This document shows, piece by piece, positions 1 to 7,793 of a stretch of DNA of 41,611 nucleotides (positions are counted from its first letter, which is position 1; each line of letters opens with the position of its first letter). Location: the NCBI RefSeq assembly GCF_019232825.1, contig NZ_JAFAND010000095.1:1-41611 (forward strand), in the 5' to 3' direction. The notes below the pieces were generated by a model. That model saw nothing but the letters and a program-made list of their open reading frames with translations. It did not search any database and was not told where the DNA came from. The stretch is from Paludibacterium sp. (GTDB lineage: Bacteria; Pseudomonadota; Gammaproteobacteria; Burkholderiales; Chromobacteriaceae). The position numbers and the translations under genes are program-made.

Positions 1-1169
1 CGCGCCGCCGCCAGCATGGCGCCGGACAGCATCGCCGCGCTGACGAAATAGCCGGCGGGACCGAGCCAGCCCATGATCAACGAGCACAACACCGGCCCGA
101 GCGTCCCGCCCAGCGCGTACATCATCAGCAGCGTGGCGTTGGCCTCGACCCGGCGCCGCGGCGGCATGGCGTCGTTGACGATGCCGCTCAGCGTGCCGTA
201 GAAGGTAAAAGCGATGCAGACGAACAGCATGGTCAGCGGCAGCAACAGCCAAGTCGCCAGCACCTGGCTCAGAATCAGCGCCAACACCAGCACCGCCAGC
301 GCCGAGCGCGACAGCAGCTCGGCCCGGTTGCCGCGGTCGGCCCACTTGCCCATCGGCCATTGCAGCACCGGCGCGGCCAGCAGGGTCAGCCCCATGAAGT
401 CGCCGACGTGGGTATTGCTGTAGTGCAGTTGGCTTAGCACCACCGGCATCATCGCGTAAAACGCGCTGTTGAAACTGCCGGCCACCAGGGCGCCGGCCCA
501 GCCCAACGGCGCGCGCCGGTGAAGCTGCAACAGTGTGCGCAGCGCCTGGCGCCAGAGGTTGCCCGGCGCCGACTCCGTCACCGGCAACGGCTGTTGCCGC
601 GTCAGCGTCACCGGGATGATGGCCAAGGTGAACAGCATGGCCACGACGATGAACGGCCAGCCCGGCTGGTCGAACGGCAGGCGCAGCAACCATTGCCCGG
701 CGCTGGCGCCAAGGTAGCTGATGATCATGTAGAGCGAAAACAGCTGGCCGCGCTGCGCATTGCTGACGCAGGCGTTGAGCCAGCTCTCCACCACCATGAA
801 CACGCCGCAAATCGCCAGGCCGTTGGCGAAGCGGCTGACGAGCCACAGCAGCGCGCCATGCAGCAGCGACTGCGCCAACGCCACCAGACACACGGTCGCC
901 GCCAACACGGCGAAGGCGCGATGGTGGCCATAGTCGCGCACGATGCCGCTGCAGGCGAAACCGCCGAGAAAGAAGCCGCCGTAATAGGCCGACTGGATGA
1001 CGCCGGCCATGGCCACCGGCACGCCATCGGCCAATAGGCTGAGCGACGTCTGCGTGCTGGCCAGCGCGTTGCCGACCATCAACAGCGCATAGGCCAGCAG
1101 CAGGCTCGCCACCACCTGCAGCAGGTTGAACCAAGGTCGTGCCGGCGCTTGTTCCACGGCGTCTGTCAT
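1..1169 (-). CDS. MFS transporter, YcaD-like, 3' end outside window
   Basis: The reading frame stays open on the minus strand from an ATG at 1169 to the left window edge, giving about 389 residues without a stop. The protein is a run of hydrophobic segments of the major facilitator superfamily. A segment reading FANGLAICGVFMVVESWLN is typical of the YcaD-like branch of inner-membrane efflux or uptake carriers. Later there is a WADRGNR loop resembling the conserved inter-helix loop of the family. The substrate cannot be read from the sequence. The gene diverges from the osmC-like gene, with 85 bp between the start codons, so the two may share a control region. The C-terminal end lies outside the window. 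Confidence 0.85.
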   Translation of the reverse strand, partial: MTDAVEQAPARPWFNLLQVVASLLLAYALLMVGNALASTQTSLSLLADGVPVAMAGVIQSAYYGGFFLGGFACSGIVRDYGHHRAFAVLAATVCLVALAQSLLHGALLWLVSRFANGLAICGVFMVVESWLNACVSNAQRGQLFSLYMIISYLGASAGQWLLRLPFDQPGWPFIVVAMLFTLAIIPVTLTRQQPLPVTESAPGNLWRQALRTLLQLHRRAPLGWAGALVAGSFNSAFYAMMPVVLSQLHYSNTHVGDFMGLTLLAAPVLQWPMGKWADRGNRAELLSRSALAVLVLALILSQVLATWLLLPLTMLFVCIAFTFYGTLSGIVNDAMPPRRRVEANATLLMMYALGGTLGPVLCSLIMGWLGPAGYFVSAAMLSGAMLAAA

Positions 1170-1254
1170 CGCTGCGTCTCCCTGTACGTCCCTTTCACTA
1201 TGGGCGACTTTTGCATTAATGTTGTTGTACTGAATAAAACAAACGGAGAACGTG

Positions 1255-1656
1255 ATGACAATCGTCATTGAGCGCGACCTATCGGCGCCGATGCGCCATA
1301 CGGTGCAGATCGGCCAGCACCGGCTGGTGGTGGACATGGGCGAAGCGGAAGGCGGCAGCGGCAGCGGCCCCAATCCGCATGATTTGTACGACGCCGCGCT
1401 CGGCGCCTGCAAAGCGCTGACCATGCTGTGGTACGCGCAACGCAAGAACATCGATGTGGGCGACATCCGCGTGACCGTGGCGCGCGACGACAGCCAGGAA
1501 AGCCAAGGCACCTACCGGTTGCAGGCGCGCATCGCGCTCGACCCCTCGCTCGACGATGCCACCCGGCAAAAGCTCATGGCGATTGCCGACCGCTGCCCGG
1601 TGCACAAATTGATGACGCAAGTCACGACCGTCATCGACACCGTGGCCGAGGTCTGA
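1255..1656 (+). CDS. OsmC/Ohr family peroxiredoxin-like protein
   Basis: A 133-residue protein of the OsmC/Ohr fold, whose members reduce organic hydroperoxides with a pair of conserved cysteines. Both are visible: one in GACKALTM near residue 50 and one in CPVHKLM near residue 118. The first is followed by YAQRKN, as is usual for the family. I chose the ATG at 1255 because GGAG at 1245-1248 sits 6 nt upstream; a GTG directly before it is also possible. The stop is 2 nt before the pirin gene, so the two are almost certainly one transcript, giving a small oxidative-stress operon. Whether it acts on peroxides or on another electrophile cannot be told here. Confidence 0.9.
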   Translation: MTIVIERDLSAPMRHTVQIGQHRLVVDMGEAEGGSGSGPNPHDLYDAALGACKALTMLWYAQRKNIDVGDIRVTVARDDSQESQGTYRLQARIALDPSLDDATRQKLMAIADRCPVHKLMTQVTTVIDTVAEV

Positions 1657-1658
1657 CG

Positions 1659-2525
1659 ATGAGCAGCCTGATATTGTTGCCGTCGCCGGAGAAGGATCTG
1701 GGCGGGGGGTTCGTCGTGCGGCGCAGCCTACCGGCGGCGGCCTGCCGCGCGGTGGGGCCGTTCGTGTTTTTCGATCACATGGGACCGGTGCGCGAAACCC
1801 CGGGCCACGCGCATGACGTGCGGCCGCATCCGCACATTGGGCTCGCCACCGTCACCTACCTGTTCGCCGGCGCGATGATGCACCGCGATAGCCTAGGCTC
1901 GGTGCAGCGCATCGAGCCCGGCGCGATCAACTGGATGACCGCCGGCCGCGGCATCGTGCATTCGGAGCGCAAACCGGAAGACCTGCTGGACCAAACCTTC
2001 GACCTGCACGGGCTGCAGTTATGGTGCGCGCTGCCGCGCGAGGCCGAGGAGTGCGAGCCGGCCTTCGCGCACACGCCGGCCGCCGCCTTGCCGCAAATCG
2101 AGGTCGACGGCGCAACCGTGCGCGTGCTGATCGGCGAGGCGTTCGGCGCGCGCTCGCCGGTGGCCACCTTCAGCGAAACCGTGTATCTGGATCTGCAATT
2201 GACGCCTGAGAGCGATCTGGCGCTGCCGGATCACGTCGCCGAGCGCGCGGTCTACGCCGTCGACGGCGAAATCGAACTCAACGGCGAGCGGGTGCCGCCG
2301 CGCACGATGGCGGTCTTGGCGCCGGATTGCGCCTGGCGGCTGACCGCGCCCGCCGACGCGCGCGCGGTGCTGATCGGCGGCGCGCCGCTGGACGGACCGC
2401 GGGCGATGTGGTGGAACTTCGTCTCCAGCCGGCGCGAGCGCATCGAGGAAGCGAAAGCGGATTGGCAGGCACAGCGCATGGGCGCCATCCCGGGCGAAAC
2501 GGAGTGGATCCCGCTGCCGGGGTAG
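1659..2525 (+). CDS. Pirin family protein
   Basis: A 288-residue bicupin protein of the pirin family. The N-terminal cupin has the family signature FVFFDHMGPV followed by HPHIGLATVTYLF. Its histidines and a later glutamate form the metal site in pirins, some of which act as quercetin dioxygenases. The region around GRGIVHSERKPED is also pirin-like, and the C-terminal cupin ends with an IGGAPLDGPRAMWWNFVSS stretch conserved in the family. It starts 2 nt after the osmC-like gene. The stop codon TAG (2523-2525) lies inside the GTAGGG end of a palindromic repeat copy. The physiological substrate is unknown. Confidence 0.92.
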   Translation: MSSLILLPSPEKDLGGGFVVRRSLPAAACRAVGPFVFFDHMGPVRETPGHAHDVRPHPHIGLATVTYLFAGAMMHRDSLGSVQRIEPGAINWMTAGRGIVHSERKPEDLLDQTFDLHGLQLWCALPREAEECEPAFAHTPAAALPQIEVDGATVRVLIGEAFGARSPVATFSETVYLDLQLTPESDLALPDHVAERAVYAVDGEIELNGERVPPRTMAVLAPDCAWRLTAPADARAVLIGGAPLDGPRAMWWNFVSSRRERIEEAKADWQAQRMGAIPGETEWIPLPG

Positions 2526-2562
2526 GGCCTGTGGCGCACTGCCTTCGGCGAGTGCGCCCTAC
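2522..2562. repeat. Dispersed palindromic repeat, first module
   Basis: The sequence GGCGCACTGCC-TTC-GGCGAGTGCGCC (2533-2558) forms a hairpin with a one-base bulge, flanked by GTAGGG and CCTAC. The same module recurs at about 10824-10853, 29925-29955 and 41324-41353. It overlaps the stop codon of the pirin gene and ends just before the 3' end of the convergent N-acetyltransferase gene. Confidence 0.75.
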
Positions 2563-3362
2563 GCGAGTGCGCGGCCGGCCGCGAATAGCCGTTCCGCCTG
2601 CGCCACGTCCACGTCGATGCCAAAGTGTTTGCCGAGGCTGCGGCGCAAGGTGGCGCTGTCGCCGATCGGCTGTTCCAGCCGGTCGGCGCCGAGCGTGAGG
2701 ATCAAGCGCGTTCCGGCCAGACTGATGCGGCCGTCCGGGCGCGCCAGCGAACACAGCGGCTTTTGGGTGAAATGCGACTCGGGCGAATGCTGATGATAGG
2801 CGCAGCGCTGGGCAAAGGCCTCGATGGCATGCGCCGCCAGCGTGAAGCGGTACTGCGGCCGCCAGTGACCCGCTTGCTTGCAACGCTCGAGCACCAGTTG
2901 ACCATGCATTTCCACGAGGCGGTAACTGGCGTCCGGCTGGTGGCTGATGGAACCGGCCAGCGGCAGCGGCAGTAAAAAGGAATCGCCGAAGCCGACGTCG
3001 GCCAGGTAGTCGCCTTCGTCGAAACGCACCCGCAACAGCAAGTGATCGAACGCGGGTCCGAATGCCTCGCCATCGAATACCTCCGCCGAGAGCAAGCTGA
3101 CATCGAAACCCAAGGCATCCAGCAGGCGGGCAAACGCCTCATTGACTTCGTAACAGAAACCGCCGCGCCGGCGCGTGACCAATTTGGCCAGCAGCCCCGC
3201 CTCATCCAAACGCACCGGCTCGTCGAGGAACAAGCTCAGATTCTCGAACGGCACCGTGCGCAAATGCTGCAAGTGGAGCTGCGCCAGTCCTTCGGGCGAC
3301 CGCTCCACGTCATCGCGAATGCCGATACGCGCCAAGTACGCCTGTCTCGCCAGCTCATCCAT
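2559..3362 (-). CDS. nat: Arylamine N-acetyltransferase
   Basis: A 267-residue protein matching bacterial arylamine N-acetyltransferases in full length. It transfers acetyl (or another acyl) from CoA to arylamines and hydrazines by a cysteine ping-pong mechanism. The catalytic triad is visible as Cys70 in RRGGFCYEVN, His107 in FDHLLLRV and Asp122 in YLADVGFGD. The N terminus (LQHLRTVPFENLSLF) is also family-typical. It is convergent with the pirin gene and diverges from the SDR gene with about 225 bp between. The natural substrate is not evident. Confidence 0.93.
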   Translation of the reverse strand: MDELARQAYLARIGIRDDVERSPEGLAQLHLQHLRTVPFENLSLFLDEPVRLDEAGLLAKLVTRRRGGFCYEVNEAFARLLDALGFDVSLLSAEVFDGEAFGPAFDHLLLRVRFDEGDYLADVGFGDSFLLPLPLAGSISHQPDASYRLVEMHGQLVLERCKQAGHWRPQYRFTLAAHAIEAFAQRCAYHQHSPESHFTQKPLCSLARPDGRISLAGTRLILTLGADRLEQPIGDSATLRRSLGKHFGIDVDVAQAERLFAAGRALA

Positions 3363-3586
3363 CCTCTGTCCCCCTGCCCGTTCCCGGTCACCGTAGCCCG
3401 CATGGCAACCATCCTACCTGACCATAGCCGAGAATGCGTCCGTCTGGACAGGATGACGGCCAAACCGGCCGGATTGTTCGTTTATTTTGGAAAGTTCATC
3501 CAGATTGTCGATATTTATCTAACAGTTTCAGGCACCTACACTGCAGACCAGAGCCGGACAAGACCGTCCGTTAAGGAGAGCATCGC

Positions 3587-4345
3587 ATGAACAGCAAGAT
3601 CGCATTGATCACCGGCGGCAGCCGCGGTTTGGGCAAGAGCATGGCGCTCCACCTGGCCTCCCACGGCGTCGACGTCATTCTGACTTACCGCAGCCAAGAC
3701 GCCGAGGCCCTGGCGGTGGTGCGCGAAATCACGGCGCAGGGCCGGCTCGCCGTGGCGTTGCCGCTGGACGTGGGCACGAGCGCCGGGTTTCCGGCGTTTG
3801 CCCAGGCGGTGCGGGCCGCATTGCAGACGCACTGGCAGCGCGACTCGCTGGACTTCCTGGTCAACAACGCCGGCATCGGCATCCACGCCGCCTTCGCCGA
3901 CACCAGCGAGGTGCAATTCGACCAACTGATGAACATCCACCTCAAAGGCACGTTCTTCTTGACGCAAACGCTGCTGCCCTTGATCGCCGACGGCGGCCGC
4001 ATCGTCAATCTGTCGTCGGGGCTGGCGCGCTTCGCCCTGCCGGGCTATGCCGCCTACGCGGCGATGAAGGGCGCGATCGAGGTGCTGACGCGCTATATGG
4101 CCAAGGAACTCGGCCCGCGCGGCATCGCGGTGAACGTGGTGGCGCCGGGGGCGATCGAGACCGATTTCGGCGGCGGCGCCGTGCGCGACAACGCGCAAGT
4201 GAATGCCTTCATCGCCGGCCAGACGGCGCTCGGCCGCGCCGGCCTGCCGGACGACATCGGCGGCGTAGTGGCGGCGCTGTTGACCGAGGACTGCCGCTGG
4301 ATCAACGGCCAGCGCATCGAGGTATCGGGCGGGATGATGCTGTAG
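3587..4345 (+). CDS. SDR family NAD(P)-dependent oxidoreductase
   Basis: A 252-residue classical short-chain dehydrogenase/reductase. The Rossmann motif is TGGSRGLG (residues 9-16), followed by NNAG at 93-96, the catalytic serine in NLSSG (about 143-144) and YAAMK (Tyr157, Lys161). The stretch after the active site reads KELGPRGIAVNVVAPGAIETD, as in FabG-like oxidoreductases. The residue set suggests NADPH (Arg in GSRG), but this is inference. An AAGGAG Shine-Dalgarno sits about 10 nt before the ATG. It stands alone, so its pathway cannot be assigned. Confidence 0.92.
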   Translation: MNSKIALITGGSRGLGKSMALHLASHGVDVILTYRSQDAEALAVVREITAQGRLAVALPLDVGTSAGFPAFAQAVRAALQTHWQRDSLDFLVNNAGIGIHAAFADTSEVQFDQLMNIHLKGTFFLTQTLLPLIADGGRIVNLSSGLARFALPGYAAYAAMKGAIEVLTRYMAKELGPRGIAVNVVAPGAIETDFGGGAVRDNAQVNAFIAGQTALGRAGLPDDIGGVVAALLTEDCRWINGQRIEVSGGMML

Positions 4346-4412
4346 CACCCAACCCGGGCGGCTGGCGCAGCAGCGTCGGACGCCCGGCCGATCGGACGGC
4401 AAAGCACCATTC

Positions 4413-4429
4413 CCCTATCTACAATAGGG
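4413..4429. promoter_or_regulatory. Short inverted repeat over a possible -10 of the HD-GYP gene
   Basis: CCCTAT-CTACA-ATAGGG is a 6-bp inverted repeat that includes TACAAT (4420-4425), a fair -10 hexamer, about 40 bp before the ATG at 4468. No good -35 is seen. It could be an operator or chance. Confidence 0.3.
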
Positions 4430-4467
4430 TCATCGTCACTCAAAATGCATACGCTGAAGAGAATACG

Positions 4468-5763
4468 ATGGCCGTCATCAATACCGAAGCTCACTCCCAT
4501 GCCGTGCTCAACGTACGTCTGTTCGACATGATCGCGGCCTTGTCCACCACGCTGGACCTGCTCGATCCGCAACTGGGCTCGCACCAGAAGCGCACCTGTC
4601 TGATCGCCGCCCAAATCGGCATGACCATGTCGTTGCCGCTGGCCGACTATCAGAGCCTGTTCATCGCCGCGATCTTCCACGACATCGGCGCGCTGGCCCT
4701 GCACGACCGCTTGCGGCTATTGGCCTTCGAGGACACCGAGCCGCATCAGCACGCCCAGATGGGCGCGCAATTACTGGCGCGCTTCGACACCTTCCAGCCC
4801 TATGCGCCGCTGCTCGCGTTTCATCACGTGCCCTGGGCGCACGGCGAGGGGCAAACCTTCGAAGGTCAGCCGGTGCCGATGCTGAGCCATCTGATTCATC
4901 TTGCCGACCGCATCGAGGTGTTGGCGCAAGGGCACGCCAACATCCTGGCGGAGGTCGGCGACATCCGTCTGCGCGTGCAGGAAAACAGCGGCGCCATGTT
5001 CTGCCCCGAGCAGGTCAACGCTTTCATGCAGGTATCGCAGATCGAGCGCTTCTGGCTCGATCTGTTTTCCGTCAATCTCGATCAGATCCTGCGCGCGCTG
5101 GCGCCGTTCAACGACATCGAGCTCGATTTGCAGCAACTGATGCGGTTCGCGCAGTTTTTCGCCTTGATCATCGACTCGCGCAGCCACTTCACCACCACCC
5201 ACTCGGCCGGCGTGGCCATCTGTGCCGAAACGCTGGCCAAATACATGGGCATGAGCGAGGTCGAGGCCGCCAAGATGCGCATTGCCGGTTATCTGCACGA
5301 TACCGGCAAGCTGGCCGTGCCGTGCGAGTACATCAACCGCGGCGGTCCGCTGACCTGGGAGGAGACGGCGCGGGTGCGCGCGCATAGCTACATCACCCAT
5401 GACATTCTCAGCCGGATCAACGGCCTGGGCGATATCGCCGAATGGGCGTCCCATCACCACGAACGCCTGGACGGCAGCGGCTACCCGTTTCACAAGAGCG
5501 CCGACCGGCTGAGCCTGGGTTCGCGCATCATGGCGGTGGCCGATGTCTACACCGCGCTGAGCGAAGACCGCCCCTATCGCGCCGGTCTGCCGGCGCCCGA
5601 GGTCTTCGCCCATCTGGAGGATCTGGTGGCGGCGCGCCAATTGGAGGCGACGGTGGTCGCGGTGCTCAAGCACCATCACGACCGCATCGGCGCGCTCTGC
5701 CACGAGGTGCAGCAGCGCGAGGGCGAGGCCCTGAACGCGTTTTGGCGGCTGGCAGGCAACTAG
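4468..5763 (+). CDS. Tandem HD-domain protein with C-terminal HD-GYP (predicted c-di-GMP phosphodiesterase)
   Basis: A 431-residue cytoplasmic protein with no membrane segment. The C-terminal half is a complete HD-GYP domain: AGYLHDTGK (His277-Asp278), HSYITHDIL, SHHHERLDGSGYP (329-340, the GYP signature) and ADVYTALSEDRPYR. HD-GYP enzymes hydrolyse cyclic di-GMP through a two- or three-iron centre. The N-terminal half carries a second, shorter HD-like unit: IFHDIGALALHDR around His71-Asp72 and a later FHH near 118-120. It lacks a GYP motif and is probably regulatory or degenerate. Together with the GGDEF-EAL protein at the right edge it gives this window two c-di-GMP turnover proteins. Its stop TAG abuts a decayed copy of the dispersed repeat. 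Confidence 0.9.
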   Translation: MAVINTEAHSHAVLNVRLFDMIAALSTTLDLLDPQLGSHQKRTCLIAAQIGMTMSLPLADYQSLFIAAIFHDIGALALHDRLRLLAFEDTEPHQHAQMGAQLLARFDTFQPYAPLLAFHHVPWAHGEGQTFEGQPVPMLSHLIHLADRIEVLAQGHANILAEVGDIRLRVQENSGAMFCPEQVNAFMQVSQIERFWLDLFSVNLDQILRALAPFNDIELDLQQLMRFAQFFALIIDSRSHFTTTHSAGVAICAETLAKYMGMSEVEAAKMRIAGYLHDTGKLAVPCEYINRGGPLTWEETARVRAHSYITHDILSRINGLGDIAEWASHHHERLDGSGYPFHKSADRLSLGSRIMAVADVYTALSEDRPYRAGLPAPEVFAHLEDLVAARQLEATVVAVLKHHHDRIGALCHEVQQREGEALNAFWRLAGN

Positions 5764-5795
5764 GGACGTGCATTGCCTGCGGAGAATGTACGACG
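5761..5795. repeat. Decayed copy of the dispersed repeat
   Basis: The sequence after the HD-GYP stop, TAGGGACGTGCATTGCCTGCGG, resembles the better copies at 10824 and 13785 (GTGCACTGCCTGCGGCGA / GTGCGTTGCCTGCGGCGA). The palindrome is no longer intact. Confidence 0.4.
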
Positions 5796-5827
5796 ATGGC
5801 GGGTGCTCGCCTCGCCCCACACATCGC

Positions 5828-7717
5828 TCACACCTCGGCATGCATGATGTGCGAGATGCCGGCAAAGTGCAGCCCGTCCTCGCGCGCATCCAGATAGCGC
5901 CGGTTGAGCGCCATGGCGGTATGGTCCTCGACCCGGGCAAAGCCCAAGGCGTGAAGCCGATCGGCGAGTTCGGCCGGGTCGAAGCGGCACTTCACCGGCT
6001 CGCCCCTCTGCGCGAGCCGCGTCATCATGCCGGCCTGGATGCTCTGTTCCAGCGGTCCCATCGCCGCCGGCGCGAGCGAATAGTCGAACACCACGCCGCT
6101 GCCCGCGGCGCACGCGGCGACGAACGCCAGCGTGCGCATCGCCGCCTCCGGCGCCAAATACATGACCACGCCCAGCCAAGAGAAGAAAGCCGGTTCGTCG
6201 TGGCGGAAGCCGGCGGCGTCAAGCCCATGCGCCAGGGTCTCCTCCTCGAAGCTGACCGGCACGTAGCGCACCGCGGCCGGCTCGGCGATGCCGCATTCGG
6301 CCAGGTGCGCCCGCTTCCATTGCTGCGTGACCGGCAAGTCCACCTCGAACACCACCGTATCCGGCGCCGCCGCGCCTCGATAGCCGAACGTGTCGAGCCC
6401 GGCGCCGAGCACCACGTACTGGCGCACGCCGCGCCGCGCGGCCTCGGTCCACAAGTCTTCCGTCAAACGGCTGCGCACCGCCAACGCGCTGCGCAACCCC
6501 ATGGCGAACGGGTTGGCGAAGCGCTCGGGTTCGGCGCGCATGGCCTCGGCCTCTTCGCGGCCGATCATGGCCATCGCCATCGGGTCGTCGAACACCCGCG
6601 GCACATCGAAACATTGGTGCGCCGCGCGGTGCACGGCGACCATGAAGGCGCTGGGCTTGGGCGCGCCGGGATCGCTGCGGGTTTGATAGGGCGCGTAGAC
6701 ATGCTCCATCGCCTGATGCACCCAGTCGATCAGCGGATTGTCGACGCCGATGTGCTGCATCAGGCGCGGCTCTTGCAGGAAGGCGCGGCGGATTTTGGCC
6801 TCCAACGCCTTGTCGTCGCCGAAATACGAGTCGGCGAACAGCGCCATCCAGCGGCGCGCCAACGATTGGGCGCGCTCGTCCGAAGCGGGCACCCCTTGCT
6901 GTCTCGCCTGGCGCGCCTCGGCGATCAATACCGCCCAGGCGGGGCCGTGCTGCCGCTGGCGCGCCAGCACGGCGCGTTGCTCCGCCTCGCTCAAGTACGG
7001 CGCCAACAGCGCGCAATGCGCATGGGCGAAGCCATCGGCAAGCCAGGTCATCATCGCCGGCGTCAGACCGCGGATCTGTTGCGCGCGCGGCTCGGCGGCG
7101 AACAAATCGCGCAATTTCATCGCCAGCGCCACGTCGTTGCCGGTGATGTCGCGCAACAACAAGCCCCAGCGCCAGCCGAGCTCGCGGCCGGCCGGGCCGT
7201 CCGCCGTCTCGCCGCGCGCCATGGCCTCGCGCGCCTCGGCGGTCAGCGCCGCCCAGGTCGCGGTCAAGGCATCGCCGTCGCGCGCTTCCTGCTCATGCAA
7301 GGTCTGTAGCTCTTCGGGCGATAAGTGTTTTTCCATCATTGCCATCATCTCCAAAATCGACAGCCAATCGCCGATGTCCGCGCCGCGCGGCTCGGCCATG
7401 CGCGTGCGCAGGCGCTCCAGGCGGTTTTTCAGCATCTGGGTCTGTCTGAGTTGCCGGTCAAGGAAGGCAATGTGTTGGTCGAGCAGGCTCGGATCGGGCG
7501 TGGCGGCCGCCAGCAGCCGGCGCATGTCCGCCAGCGGGTAGCCCAATTGCCGCAGCACCAGGATGCGGTGCAGCCGTTCGACGTCGTCCTGGCTGTAGAG
7601 CCGGAAACCGCCGTCGCTGCGCCCGGATGGCGACAACAGCCCGACGTGGTCGTAATGATGCAAGGTGCGCACCGTCAGTCCGGTGCGACGGGCGAGTTCG
7701 CCGATTTTCAGCCACAT
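5828..7717 (-). CDS. MerR-TipAS-TipAS-SAM methyltransferase fusion
   Basis: A 629-residue fusion. Residues 1-70 are a MerR winged helix (KIGELARRTGLTVRTLHHYD, then GGFRLYSQDDVERL). Residues 80-108 look like the MerR dimerisation coiled coil. Residues about 133-235 and 242-340 are two helical repeats resembling the TipAS drug-binding domain: each begins LS-x-E, has a Trp-x-x-Leu helix and a paired helix (RELGWRWGLLLRD versus QSLARRWMALFAD). Residues about 350-629 form a methyltransferase of the Ppm1/LCMT-like TIGR00027 type, with the SAM motif VVLGAGLDTFGYR at 435-447 and an acidic FEVDLP strand at 457-462. It is plausibly a ligand-sensing regulator that carries its own modifying enzyme. The start is supported by AGGAGG just upstream. 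It lies 76 nt downstream of ggt on the same strand and converges with the HD-GYP gene. The target promoter, ligand and methyl acceptor are unknown. Confidence 0.85.
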   Translation of the reverse strand: MWLKIGELARRTGLTVRTLHHYDHVGLLSPSGRSDGGFRLYSQDDVERLHRILVLRQLGYPLADMRRLLAAATPDPSLLDQHIAFLDRQLRQTQMLKNRLERLRTRMAEPRGADIGDWLSILEMMAMMEKHLSPEELQTLHEQEARDGDALTATWAALTAEAREAMARGETADGPAGRELGWRWGLLLRDITGNDVALAMKLRDLFAAEPRAQQIRGLTPAMMTWLADGFAHAHCALLAPYLSEAEQRAVLARQRQHGPAWAVLIAEARQARQQGVPASDERAQSLARRWMALFADSYFGDDKALEAKIRRAFLQEPRLMQHIGVDNPLIDWVHQAMEHVYAPYQTRSDPGAPKPSAFMVAVHRAAHQCFDVPRVFDDPMAMAMIGREEAEAMRAEPERFANPFAMGLRSALAVRSRLTEDLWTEAARRGVRQYVVLGAGLDTFGYRGAAAPDTVVFEVDLPVTQQWKRAHLAECGIAEPAAVRYVPVSFEEETLAHGLDAAGFRHDEPAFFSWLGVVMYLAPEAAMRTLAFVAACAAGSGVVFDYSLAPAAMGPLEQSIQAGMMTRLAQRGEPVKCRFDPAELADRLHALGFARVEDHTAMALNRRYLDAREDGLHFAGISHIMHAEV

Positions 7718-7793
7718 GACCTTCCTCCTGGCGGCAATCTAAACTATGACGTTACGTCAGGATCAAGCGGTTGGCCAGCATGAGCAAAATCGG

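Noticed and set aside
4771-5940. Long minus-strand frame opposite the HD-GYP gene, and similar long antisense frames elsewhere (for example 18600-19469, 33850-34434, 35761-37281)
   Set aside because: High GC makes antisense frames long; their proteins are Arg/His/Gln-rich without domains, while the opposite strand encodes clear families.
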